Part shown: in pieces, positions 1-8,498 of the stretch
How the letters are laid out: each line of letters opens with the position of its first letter
Numbering within the stretch: position 1 is the first letter of the stretch
NCBI GenBank assembly: GCA_947499005.1
Contig: CANMML010000007.1
Location: forward strand, 93,442-157,441
Reading direction: 5' to 3'
Length of the DNA: 64,000 nt
DNA from: an uncultured Aquimarina sp.
GTDB lineage: Bacteria; Bacteroidota; Bacteroidia; Flavobacteriales; Flavobacteriaceae
Notes under the pieces: model-generated
Told to the model about the DNA's origin: nothing
The model's input: the letters and a program-made list of their open reading frames with translations, nothing else
Database searches by the model: none
Position numbers and translations under genes: made by a program

Positions 1-194
1 TTGAAGTACTTTCTGATTTTAGGGATGGAAGTTTTGGTAAAGATTATGGGTTAACCATAATTGATGGGCCATTAGAAGCATTGCACTCTAGAGCTATCGT
101 AGTTATTGATGAGTCTGGGAAAGTAATACATAATGAACAAGTTTCTGAAATAGTAGATGAACCTAATTATGAGGCTGCCTTAGCGGTACTTTAG
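1..194 (+). CDS. tpx: Thiol peroxidase, C-terminal part (cut by the window edge)
   Basis: The frame opening at base 3 gives 63 residues ending in a TAG at 192-194. The tail, with IIDGPLEALHSRAIVVID and then EPNYEAALAVL, resembles the C-terminus of Tpx peroxiredoxins, which reduce peroxides with thioredoxin. The catalytic cysteine lies upstream of the window. The gene is followed by a long imperfect hairpin with a T run, so it probably ends its own transcript. Confidence 0.8.
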   Translation, partial: EVLSDFRDGSFGKDYGLTIIDGPLEALHSRAIVVIDESGKVIHNEQVSEIVDEPNYEAALAVL

Positions 195-210
195 GTTTAA
201 ATAATTATAG

Positions 211-291
211 GGACTGTCATAAATTTTATCACGTTCAGTAAAATACTTCACTTAGTTTACGAAAAGGATAATATTTAAGACAGTCTTTTTT
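211..291 (+). terminator. Long imperfect palindrome with T run, probable terminator or small MITE-like remnant
   Basis: GACTGTC at 212-218 pairs with GACAGTC at 279-285, followed by six Ts. Inside, AAATTTTATC (221-230) and GATAATATTT (268-277) also pair imperfectly, so most of the 80 bases fold back on themselves. It is longer than an ordinary terminator and could be a remnant of a mobile palindrome acting as the tpx terminator. Confidence 0.5.
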
Positions 292-333
292 GTACTTGTA
301 AATTGTATTGAATCAATGTTGGAGTTTTTAATT

Positions 334-341
334 TAATTTTG
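334..341 (+). promoter_or_regulatory. Candidate -7 element for the permease pair
   Basis: TAATTTTG matches the Bacteroidetes -7 consensus TAnnTTTG. No good -33 TTTG is seen at the usual distance. Transcription would start near 347, which favours the ATG at 360 over the TTG at 339 as the start of the next gene. Confidence 0.35.
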
Positions 342-359
342 CAAGACAAAGAAAAATCA

Positions 360-1475
360 ATGAATTCTTACCTAGAACTCTTATTTTCTGATTATACGTT
401 ACAAGTAATAACACTAGGAACAGTAATTCTAGGTGCTATTTGTGGTGTTTTAGGAAGTTTTGCAGTATTACGAAAACAAAGTCTTTTAGGAGACGCAATA
501 TCTCATGCAGCATTACCAGGGATTGTATTAGCATTTCTATGGACTGGGACTAAAAATCCGTTAGTAATTTTATTGGGAGCACTAGTTAGTGGGATTATAG
601 GCTCATTTTGGATACGAGGTATTGTAAAGAGAACTCATTTGAAATCCGATACAGCACTAGGTCTTATTTTATCTCTCTTTTTTGGTTTTGGAATGTTATT
701 GCTAACTCATGTTCAAAAAATGCCCAATGCCAACCAAGCAGGGTTAGACAAATATCTTTTTGGACAAGCTGCTACACTATTAAAATCCGATGTGTATTTA
801 CTGATAATAGTGTTAGGACTTTCTTTACTTGTACTATTCACTTTTTGGAAAGAATTGAAAGTAATGCTTTTTGATGTAGATTTCACCAAAACATTAGGAT
901 TCAATATTCGCTTTTTAGATATATTAATCACAAGTTTTATTGTAATAGCTATTGTATTGGGATTACAAACTGTTGGGGTCGTATTGATGTCTGCTATGTT
1001 GTTGGCACCAGCTGCTGCTGCAAGGCAATGGACCAATAAATTATCCTTGATGATTACGCTAGGAGCTGTTTTTGGTGGTTTTTCTGGTTTTTTAGGAACT
1101 GCTATTAGTGCAAGTACTCACAACCTTTCTACAGGCCCAGTTATTGTTTTAGTGGCTTCTTTTTTTGTGTTAATTTCTTTTATTTTTTCGCCTACTAGAG
1201 GCATATTATTTAAAGAAGTTAGAAAGCAAAAGAATAGAAAAGCCTTAAAGTTATTTAAAACATTGGGATTGATGTTTGAAATAGCTAAAACACATGATGA
1301 TATAACTCACCCTCATGCTATTAGAATATTAAATGATTTTCAAGGGTATTCTAAAAGTGCATTGCAAGAGTTAGAAGAGCAAAAATTGATAAAGGTTAAG
1401 GGACAAATGTGGAGTATGACAAGAGAAGGCTATAATAAAGCAGCTAAATTGTTTAATCAACCATTAAATAATTAA
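360..1475 (+). CDS. Metal ABC transporter permease (TroC/ZnuB type) with C-terminal winged-helix-like domain
   Basis: An integral membrane protein of about 371 residues in the ABC-3 permease family, which carries Zn, Mn or Fe across the inner membrane. The N-terminal half has the family pattern (LGSFAVLRKQSLLGDAISHA) and hydrophobic segments run to about residue 285. The last 80 residues are soluble and charged (SKSALQELEEQKLIKVKG, then MTREGYNKAAKL) and look like a winged helix of the DtxR/MntR kind. The reading frame also allows TTG at 339, but ATG at 360 gives the normal N-terminus. The next permease starts 3 bases after the stop. No ATPase or binding-protein gene is adjacent. Confidence 0.85.
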   Translation: MNSYLELLFSDYTLQVITLGTVILGAICGVLGSFAVLRKQSLLGDAISHAALPGIVLAFLWTGTKNPLVILLGALVSGIIGSFWIRGIVKRTHLKSDTALGLILSLFFGFGMLLLTHVQKMPNANQAGLDKYLFGQAATLLKSDVYLLIIVLGLSLLVLFTFWKELKVMLFDVDFTKTLGFNIRFLDILITSFIVIAIVLGLQTVGVVLMSAMLLAPAAAARQWTNKLSLMITLGAVFGGFSGFLGTAISASTHNLSTGPVIVLVASFFVLISFIFSPTRGILFKEVRKQKNRKALKLFKTLGLMFEIAKTHDDITHPHAIRILNDFQGYSKSALQELEEQKLIKVKGQMWSMTREGYNKAAKLFNQPLNN

Positions 1476-1478
1476 GGG

Positions 1479-2639
1479 ATGAGCACTTCTCAAATAGAAA
1501 TACAATTAATTGCTGCCATTGTAGCAGCAGCTTGTGCGATACCAGGAGTATTTTTAGTACTTCGCAAAATGTCTCTAATAAGTGATGCTATTAGTCATTC
1601 AATTTTACCAGGAATTGTATTGGGCTTTTTTATAACCCATAGTCTTACAAGTCCACTAAACATTTTATTAGCAACGTTAACAGGTATTCTAACGGTTATT
1701 ATTGTAGAAATCATTCAAAAAACAGGGCTTGTAAAAGAAGATACGGCTATTGGCTTAGTATTTCCCGCTATGTTTAGTATTGGAGTCATTTTGATCGCAT
1801 TAAATGCTAATGATGTACACTTAGACATAGATGCTGTATTATTAGGTGAGTTGGCTTTTGCTCCTTTTGATCGATTTATCATACGTACAACTGACTTGGG
1901 ACCTAAATCATTATGGGTAATGGGTGGCATTTTGTTGATTTCGTTACTGTTATTAGTTATTTTTTTTAAAGAATTAAAGGTAAGTACTTTCGATAGTGGT
2001 TTAGCTGCGGCAATGGGGTTTGCTCCTTCAATTATGCATTATGGTTTAATGTCGGTAGCTTCCATTACTACAGTAGGAGCTTTCGATGCAGTAGGAGCTG
2101 TCTTAGTTGTTGCTTTAATGATTGCACCAGCAGCTACGATTTATTTGCTAACAGATAACTTAAAGAAGTTAATCTTTGGATCGGTTGTAGTTGGTATAAT
2201 AGCTGCTATTGCTGGATATTGGTTAGCCCATTTTTTAGATGCTTCAATAGCAGGAGCAATTACGACAGTATTAGGAGTCATATTTTTAATTACATATTTA
2301 TTAGCTCCTAAAAATGGATTAATTGCAACGTTCTATAAACAAAAGCAGCAAAGAAAAGAGGTAATGCTGATTACATTTCTATTGCATTTAAAGAATCATA
2401 AAGAAGAGGAGGAGCGATTGGTAAGTCACTTAAGTGATCATATTAATTGGCATGAAGTAAAAGCACTTTCTGTGTTAGAGCTAGCTTCTAAAAATAATTT
2501 TATTACGATACATAATGGGATAATAGACTTAAGTGAGAAAGGGAATGAGTTTACAAGTCTTGCTGTTCAATACATTACAGACAATGAAAAATCGCGTATA
2601 GAAACAATGAAAAAAGAATGGTTTTTATTTAGAGCCTAA
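1479..2639 (+). CDS. Second metal ABC transporter permease (TroD/ZnuB type)
   Basis: 386 residues, paralogous to the preceding gene and 3 bases from it, so the two are surely cotranscribed and probably form the heterodimeric membrane channel. The N-terminus (FLVLRKMSLISDAISHSILPG) matches the family. The hydrophobic part ends near residue 285 at LLAPKNGLIATF. The final 100 residues are charged (SHLSDHINWHEVKALSVLEL) and may be a degenerate winged-helix domain like that of its partner. A terminator follows at 2775-2806. The metal cannot be told from sequence. Confidence 0.85.
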   Translation: MSTSQIEIQLIAAIVAAACAIPGVFLVLRKMSLISDAISHSILPGIVLGFFITHSLTSPLNILLATLTGILTVIIVEIIQKTGLVKEDTAIGLVFPAMFSIGVILIALNANDVHLDIDAVLLGELAFAPFDRFIIRTTDLGPKSLWVMGGILLISLLLLVIFFKELKVSTFDSGLAAAMGFAPSIMHYGLMSVASITTVGAFDAVGAVLVVALMIAPAATIYLLTDNLKKLIFGSVVVGIIAAIAGYWLAHFLDASIAGAITTVLGVIFLITYLLAPKNGLIATFYKQKQQRKEVMLITFLLHLKNHKEEEERLVSHLSDHINWHEVKALSVLELASKNNFITIHNGIIDLSEKGNEFTSLAVQYITDNEKSRIETMKKEWFLFRA

Positions 2640-2774
2640 CTTTAATCGGTGTTTTATGTGTTTAATCGATTAAATATATGTTTTTAAGTTTTGAAATAGT
2701 TACATTGTTGGGTTTAATTTGTTGTTTTACAGTGTGTTATGGTTAGCGCGATATTTCGCCCTCAATCGATTCAA

Positions 2775-2806
2775 GGTTCTTGTTTTTAAATAAGAACCAT
2801 TTTTTG
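2775..2806 (+). terminator. Rho-independent terminator of the permease operon
   Basis: GGTTCTT (2775-2781) pairs perfectly with AAGAACC (2792-2798) over a 10-base loop and is followed by ATTTTTT. It lies 136 bases after the second permease. The rest of 2640-2865 holds nothing else recognisable. Confidence 0.8.
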
Positions 2807-2840
2807 TTAAGATTTGCTTTCTCCTTTCTAATGGCTTTGC

Positions 2841-2848
2841 TATTTTTG
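2841..2848 (+). promoter_or_regulatory. Candidate -7 element for the DUF4293 gene
   Basis: TATTTTTG fits TAnnTTTG. A TTTG at 2813-2816 is 24 bases upstream, slightly beyond the usual 19-21. It would leave a leader of about 10 bases before the ATG at 2866. Confidence 0.4.
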
Positions 2849-2865
2849 TAATACGTTATTATAGA

Positions 2866-3264
2866 ATGATACAAAGAGTACAAAGTTTATATTTGCTATT
2901 AGCAGCAATAATATCTGGAGGATTATCGCAGATATTACCAACAGGGTTTGATGAGATAGGTGTATTTAATACTCCACTGATTTATGAAGGATTATTGTTT
3001 TCTGCTATTTTTTCTTTGTTGATCATTTTTGTTTTTAAAAATAGAAAATTACAGTTTGTTTTGGGAAGACTAAACATACTGTTGAATATTATATTGTTAG
3101 GCGTTTTAGTGTATCTGACTCTAAATTTATCTGGAGAAACTTCGGTTTCAGAGAAAGGTATTGGGCGAATCATACCTCTTATTTCTATCGTTTTACTTGT
3201 TCTAGCGAACAAGGCTATCAAAAAGGATGAGGAGCTTGTCAAATCAGTAGATAGATTACGCTAA
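2866..3264 (+). CDS. DUF4293 family small membrane protein
   Basis: 132 residues with four hydrophobic segments (roughly 5-20, 40-58, 65-85 and 102-118) and a basic tail. The opening MIQRVQSLYLLLAA is characteristic of DUF4293, a Bacteroidetes family of unknown function in the inner membrane. It has its own promoter-like and terminator elements on either side, so it is probably a single-gene unit. No role can be assigned from the sequence. Confidence 0.75.
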   Translation: MIQRVQSLYLLLAAIISGGLSQILPTGFDEIGVFNTPLIYEGLLFSAIFSLLIIFVFKNRKLQFVLGRLNILLNIILLGVLVYLTLNLSGETSVSEKGIGRIIPLISIVLLVLANKAIKKDEELVKSVDRLR

Positions 3265-3290
3265 AAACACTTTCAACTATTTGTGTGTGA

Positions 3291-3320
3291 AAAAAGCCAT
3301 GCCTGCCAGCATGGCTTTTT
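3291..3320 (+). terminator. Strong bidirectional terminator
   Basis: A perfect 12-bp stem, AAAAAGCCATGC (3291-3302) with GCATGGCTTTTT (3309-3320), and a 6-base loop. It ends the DUF4293 transcript 27 bases past the stop. lipB, on the same strand, starts 43 bases later. Confidence 0.9.
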
Positions 3321-3362
3321 TATCTTGTTAAAGTAAAATTTTAAAGACAAGTCTATTTCTTC

Positions 3363-4058
3363 ATGAATAAGCAAGTGAAATTCGAAAATTTAGGAGTTAA
3401 AGATTACAAAGAGACTTGGGAATATCAAGAAGGGATCTTTAAAGAAACGATTGCTTTAAAACTTAAAAAATCGAGAGAAGATAATAGTATAGTTACAGAG
3501 AATCATCTTTTATTTGTAGAACATCCGCACGTATATACTTTAGGTAAAAGTGGTGATATTAATAATTTATTAGCCTCGGCAGAAGAGTTGAAATCTAAAG
3601 GTGTTGATTATTATAAAATAGATAGAGGAGGAGATATTACTTATCACGGACCAGGGCAAATCGTTGGATATCCAATTTTAGATTTAGATAATTTTTTTAC
3701 AGATATTCATAAATACTTACGCTATTTAGAAGAAATGGTGATTCTTACACTAGCAGAATATGGTTTGAAAGCAACTCGAAGTGATGGAGAAACAGGAGTG
3801 TGGTTTGATGTAGGAACTCCATTTGCTAGAAAAATATGTGCCATGGGGGTAAGAGCAAGCCGTTGGGTTACAATGCATGGTTTTGCGCTAAATGTAAATA
3901 CAAACCTAGGATATTTCGATCATATTGTTCCTTGTGGAATAAAGGATAAAGCAGTTACCTCGTTGGAAGCAGAGTTAAATCAAAAAATTTCTTTGGCTGA
4001 AGTAGAAGAGAAATTGTTGAAGCATTTTACTAATTTGTTTGAGGCTGAATTGGTTTAG
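3363..4058 (+). CDS. lipB: Octanoyl-[acyl carrier protein]:protein octanoyltransferase
   Basis: LipB moves octanoate from acyl carrier protein to lipoyl domains of 2-oxoacid dehydrogenases, the first step of lipoate synthesis, in the cytoplasm. The 231-residue protein has the signature RGGDITYHGPGQ at 88-99, the conserved lysine in ARKICAMGVR (K157), and the acyl-thioester cysteine in PCGIKDKAVTSLE (C191). Length is normal. It stands alone between a terminator and a convergent gene. lipA is not in the window. Confidence 0.93.
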   Translation: MNKQVKFENLGVKDYKETWEYQEGIFKETIALKLKKSREDNSIVTENHLLFVEHPHVYTLGKSGDINNLLASAEELKSKGVDYYKIDRGGDITYHGPGQIVGYPILDLDNFFTDIHKYLRYLEEMVILTLAEYGLKATRSDGETGVWFDVGTPFARKICAMGVRASRWVTMHGFALNVNTNLGYFDHIVPCGIKDKAVTSLEAELNQKISLAEVEEKLLKHFTNLFEAELV

Positions 4059-4209
4059 TATTTATTATGAAAAGAAATAGAGAGTTTTTTGTTGTTTAGT
4101 TTTAAACCTTGAATTTTATTTTGATGATTGAATACTAGCTGAAACTTTAGAAAACACTCCCGATTTTACTACATGTTTTAGAGGAAATATTAGTTTTAAT
4201 ATCTCTTGT

Positions 4210-5328
4210 CTAAAACATAAAAATTCGTATTGGTTTCCATTTTTTTAGATATTTATCGACGAATATTTTTTCTCTTTCTACATCAAAAATTAAGTCAGGC
4301 ATTCTTTTTTGAGCATCACGTATTAAGTTACTGAGATCTCTATTAGGAGAAAATAAAGAATGAAATATTTTACTGGCAGAAGTAATTCCATTGTCAGCAT
4401 CATCTATCAATTCTTTTATGCGAGAATCATTCAACTTAGGCTTTTTAAATTTTCTATTTTTATGGGTTAAATATAAATTATACGAATTAACACCATTATT
4501 TAGTGCATCAATTCCTATGTTATATTTTCTACTCGTTATCTCATAGTGATTCTCATCTATTTGTTGCTGAATTAACTTGTTTCTGATACCGTTTTCAATA
4601 ATTCGATTATTGGAATTTTCTAGCTGTATTAGTGTTTTAGATCTTTCGTGTTGGTCTATTAAATTTTTAAATGGAAAAGTCCCTTTTTTGTTAAGTTTTG
4701 AGAAGTCACTATTGGTAAAATCATTATTATTTATTGGAGTATCAATAAACTGGAAAATAGGATCAAAAGGCATATGATCTTTGATAAACTCTTTAGGTGA
4801 ATTTAAGAAGTAGTGATCTCTGAATTTATGAACATATTTACCATTTAGTAAATATCCAGCAGACCAAGTTACATCAATCAAATAGTAATTAGAGTCAATT
4901 TCTATTCCATTCCATGCGTGACCTAAATCAGGAATTTTACCTAATGCATCTCGTGTGTATCCTCTTATTAAATAACTTTTTAACCCAATTGATTTGCTCA
5001 TGGCATGAAAAAGTTCTGAATAATGCTGACAGATGCCTTTTCTGTCATTTATAACTTCATCTATTATTTCTTGCTGTGATTCATAGCGTTTACCTGAATT
5101 TATTTGACTCAAGTCATATTGAATATTGTGCGCTATCCAAGTATATATAGCTCGAGCTTTTTCTTTTTCCTTTTTTAAGTCATTAATTAGATACTTTGCG
5201 ATTGTGTTATAATCAGTTAATGAGTCAGGAACAATTTTAGAGTTTTTGTCAATTTCTGTAAAATCTGATTGACTAAAACAGATAGTAGATGATATTAAAA
5301 TTATTGAAAGAAGAAAGCTTTTTATCAT
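4210..5328 (-). CDS. Secreted transglutaminase-like protein
   Basis: 372 residues beginning with a signal peptide (MIKSFLLSIILISSTICFSQ). The transglutaminase/protease-like fold follows at about 40-155, with the triad visible as C100 in KGICQHYSELFHAM, H137 in HAWNGIEID and D152 in LIDVTW. The C-terminal 200 residues are charged and unlike any family I recognise. Such proteins are peptidases or crosslinking enzymes in the periplasm or at the surface; the substrate is unknown. It ends convergently with lipB and lies 65 bases downstream of the large lipoprotein gene. Confidence 0.75.
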   Translation of the reverse strand: MIKSFLLSIILISSTICFSQSDFTEIDKNSKIVPDSLTDYNTIAKYLINDLKKEKEKARAIYTWIAHNIQYDLSQINSGKRYESQQEIIDEVINDRKGICQHYSELFHAMSKSIGLKSYLIRGYTRDALGKIPDLGHAWNGIEIDSNYYLIDVTWSAGYLLNGKYVHKFRDHYFLNSPKEFIKDHMPFDPIFQFIDTPINNNDFTNSDFSKLNKKGTFPFKNLIDQHERSKTLIQLENSNNRIIENGIRNKLIQQQIDENHYEITSRKYNIGIDALNNGVNSYNLYLTHKNRKFKKPKLNDSRIKELIDDADNGITSASKIFHSLFSPNRDLSNLIRDAQKRMPDLIFDVEREKIFVDKYLKKWKPIRIFMF

Positions 5329-5393
5329 TTGGTATTAAGAACTAATTAATAAGATTTATAGTGAGAAATTAGAGCTTGACTGTAGTTATCCAA

Positions 5394-7781
5394 TCAAATC
5401 CTAAGCTTACAAAAAACCAATGAATTATTGATGTCTATGTTAACAATATCTATGTTTTTCTTAGACTTATCAATACGCATATCAATGACCTTACTACCTT
5501 TAATAGGGAATCCTTTTATAGGTTTAGCATTACTATCGAAAAGATAAGTCGTATCACTTTCTTGATTTGTTATTGAAACATAAATTTTATCTCTTAGATA
5601 AAATATTTTAGGATTCGTATAACTTCCGTATTCCAAGATTACTTTGTTATTCTTGATATATAATTCATTACCAGTAAAGCTAACCCAAGTTTTTGATGTA
5701 GCATCAATTTTGGTGAAATCGTCCGAAGGATGCTTCTTAAGTTTACCCGTTTTACCAGTAGTACTTACCTGTGTTAGCAAATGATCATTACTAAGGGTAC
5801 TAAATGTGTTTTTATATTGATACCATTGGTTTTTAGAAAGAATAGGCTTGGTGAGATTAATGCGTTCTTTTCCAGTACGTCCTAAGAAATGTATACCGCC
5901 TTTTTCTTCATTAATAACAATAAAGTCTTTGTTTCCAATTTTGATATGTTTTGGAGGAGCAATAATTTCTCCTTCTTTAACATTCTTGAAATTAAACCCT
6001 ACTCGTTTTCCTTTTTTATTATAGATGTTGAATACATTATTTTGAGTGATTCCAAATCTATACTTCTTGTTATTATCGTAGTCAAAAAATGATAGTGGTT
6101 GGGTTATTTCGTCTTTAAAATTTTTAGGGAAATTGCCTACATCTTTTCCATTTCGATCAAGGATATACCATTTAGAAGGGGTTACAAACGTCAATTGTAA
6201 ACGGCCATTATTAAAAATATCCATTTCATGAACAGCACCCAAAATAGGTTCATTTAAAGCTTTAGTCCATAGTAATTTTCCTTCATTAGAATACAGCTGA
6301 AGTTTGTAGTTCTCTGTTTGTAAGACAGCGTTATTATGTTGTGTTAAATGATTTTTAAATAAATAAGGCCCATTAACAATAGGTTCGAAAATAGGAGTCT
6401 CAAAAACGGTATATACTTTTTTGATCACTTTCGGTTTAATAACTTTTTTAGGAATCGCTACTTGTAAATAGGTGTAATCACGTTGTTGATTAACGGAAAG
6501 CCCTGTAATAGGAAATGACGTTGTTTTTAAAGAATTTGAGAAGCCCAAATCAGCAAAAAAGCGCGAAGTCTTCTTGAAATTTTGATAAGCAGCATCTTGA
6601 TTGATGTGTTTTATCAATTGTTGATACGTTAATTCCATTTCGGGTTGTATCGATGTATTTATAATTTGATATAAACTTTTTTCGCTTCCTAGCAGCATAT
6701 AGTTTTTTAAAGCAAATCCATATTTCAAAGTATCAAGTTTGCTTTCAAAGGGTACTTTTAGATCGGTCGCTGTAATTGGTTTGCGAAGTTTCTTAATGCT
6801 AAGACTGTCAATGTCATTGGTTACCTCGAAAAGAGATTCTTTTTCAAAAGAATTTAATAAATGAAGTGCCAATACATTTGCAGTATCATTTTGTAATATC
6901 CCATAGGATTGAATTTGATCAATAAGAACGTTTTCTTCTTCTAAAACTTCTTTTTCAGAGCTTTGTACTTGTAGATTAAAAAAATTATTAATAACAGGTA
7001 ATTCTTCTAAAAGTTGTTGTGGTCTTTGAATCTTAAAGGGAGAAGTTTTTAAACTATTGCTAAAATAGTATACAGCATTAGTGATAATATCTTGATCATT
7101 AATCACAACATCACCCGCTAACTGCCCTTTAGAAGCAAATTTTTGAGTGAATCCATCTAAAAAGGAAATAGGACTCGTCGTTTTTTCAAGATTCAAATAG
7201 AATGATGCAATCGCATTTTTGTCCCAGCTTTTAATTAGTTTCTGGTCTCCAAAATCAATTTCTTTAATATACTGTTCTATACTAGCTTTTAGGAAACTTT
7301 TATTAGAACAAATGATCGTTATCTTTCCTAAATAAGACACCCAAAAAGGAATATTTTCTAGTTCCATTTGATAAATGGATGTTCCTTTAAATTTTTCTAA
7401 TGCAGTACTTTTAGAATATGCATTGAAAACAGAATCTTTTGTTATGTATGTAGTTTCATAAGAGCCTTTAGCGGTAGGGGAAAAGCAAAGACTAAATTTC
7501 TTGTTAGATTCTTTAAAACTATTAATTATTGAATTCTTACTAAAGAATTGAATTGCACTTTCTTGCTCATTTTCTTTTATTAAGGCTAAGTTTTTAAGAT
7601 TAGCTTTTGCTTTTTCCAGATTATGACACTCCAAAATGAAAGCAGCATGATTTGGTAAGAAATCGGGTCTTTTTCTAGACGTTTGAATTTTATGCTCGCA
7701 AGCAGAAAACAACATTAAAGAAGCAAGAAGGGTAAGAAATGGAAGTATGCTTTTTTTAGAATACATTTCTAATGACATCAT
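5394..7781 (-). CDS. Large lipoprotein of unknown function, translationally coupled to rnhB
   Basis: 795 residues. A lipobox LFSAC places the lipidated cysteine at residue 28, so the protein should be anchored in a membrane. The N-terminal half (PDFLPNHAAFILECHNLEKA) vaguely resembles DUF3352-like proteins. From about residue 480 onward short beta-rich stretches (GKLLWTKALNEPILGAV, then WYILDRNGKDVGNFPKNF) suggest a beta-propeller. The start ATG-ATG overlaps the TGA of rnhB by four bases, so translation is likely coupled. I do not recognise a specific function. Confidence 0.65.
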   Translation of the reverse strand: MMSLEMYSKKSILPFLTLLASLMLFSACEHKIQTSRKRPDFLPNHAAFILECHNLEKAKANLKNLALIKENEQESAIQFFSKNSIINSFKESNKKFSLCFSPTAKGSYETTYITKDSVFNAYSKSTALEKFKGTSIYQMELENIPFWVSYLGKITIICSNKSFLKASIEQYIKEIDFGDQKLIKSWDKNAIASFYLNLEKTTSPISFLDGFTQKFASKGQLAGDVVINDQDIITNAVYYFSNSLKTSPFKIQRPQQLLEELPVINNFFNLQVQSSEKEVLEEENVLIDQIQSYGILQNDTANVLALHLLNSFEKESLFEVTNDIDSLSIKKLRKPITATDLKVPFESKLDTLKYGFALKNYMLLGSEKSLYQIINTSIQPEMELTYQQLIKHINQDAAYQNFKKTSRFFADLGFSNSLKTTSFPITGLSVNQQRDYTYLQVAIPKKVIKPKVIKKVYTVFETPIFEPIVNGPYLFKNHLTQHNNAVLQTENYKLQLYSNEGKLLWTKALNEPILGAVHEMDIFNNGRLQLTFVTPSKWYILDRNGKDVGNFPKNFKDEITQPLSFFDYDNNKKYRFGITQNNVFNIYNKKGKRVGFNFKNVKEGEIIAPPKHIKIGNKDFIVINEEKGGIHFLGRTGKERINLTKPILSKNQWYQYKNTFSTLSNDHLLTQVSTTGKTGKLKKHPSDDFTKIDATSKTWVSFTGNELYIKNNKVILEYGSYTNPKIFYLRDKIYVSITNQESDTTYLFDSNAKPIKGFPIKGSKVIDMRIDKSKKNIDIVNIDINNSLVFCKLRI

Positions 7782-8392
7782 TCGCCAATAAATTTTAAGT
7801 CTAACGTATATTGATCGGGTACAAGTTTAAAACTTTTTCTATGGTATGGACTAATTCCATGTGATAAAATAGCTTCTCTATGTACTTTTGTTGGATATCC
7901 CTTGTTTTTTGTCCATTGATACATAGGGTATTCTTCTGCAATTTTTTTCATATAATCATCACGATAAGTCTTGGCTAGAATAGATGCAGCTGCAATATTC
8001 ATGTATTTACCATCTCCTTTAACGATGCATTCATGAGGAATATTAGGAATAGGTTTAAATTTATTTCCATCCACTAAAATAAATTCGGGTTGAGGATTTA
8101 AAGCTAATATAGATCTTCTCATCGCAGTTATAGAAGCGTGTAGGATATTAAGCTTTTCAATTTCATCCATGAAAACATGTGTCACTTTATAGCTTATAGC
8201 TTCTTTTTCGATAAGTGTTCTTAAGAAATCTCGTTGCTTTTCAGACAGTTTTTTAGAGTCATTTAATAATTCGCAACTAAAATCATCTGGCAAAATAACA
8301 GCAGCAGCAGTTACTGGGCCAGCAAGACAGCCGCGTCCAGCTTCATCGGTTCCGCATTCAACTAAATGTATATTTTTTTTAAGTTCGAGCAT
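7778..8392 (-). CDS. rnhB: Ribonuclease HII
   Basis: 204 residues. RNase HII removes ribonucleotides misincorporated in DNA and RNA primers. The catalytic acidic pair is in the opening motif GTDEAGRGCLAGPV (D16, E17), with LVDGNKF and ASILAKTYRDD further on, as in the family. The length is normal. It is the first gene of a two-gene minus-strand unit with the large lipoprotein, whose start codon overlaps its stop. Confidence 0.95.
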   Translation of the reverse strand: MLELKKNIHLVECGTDEAGRGCLAGPVTAAAVILPDDFSCELLNDSKKLSEKQRDFLRTLIEKEAISYKVTHVFMDEIEKLNILHASITAMRRSILALNPQPEFILVDGNKFKPIPNIPHECIVKGDGKYMNIAAASILAKTYRDDYMKKIAEEYPMYQWTKNKGYPTKVHREAILSHGISPYHRKSFKLVPDQYTLDLKFIGE

Positions 8393-8498
8393 AAAAAGTG
8401 CTACGTTTATCTAATAAATCAGTATTACTAAGTAATATTGTATTGAATTTCAAAAATAGGGTATTTCATACATCTTTTAAGACTGAAAAAACGTTCTA

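Noticed and set aside
713..1036. Opposite-strand frames inside the permease and other genes
   Set aside because: They are shadows of strongly coding frames on the other strand, with no start signals or family resemblance.
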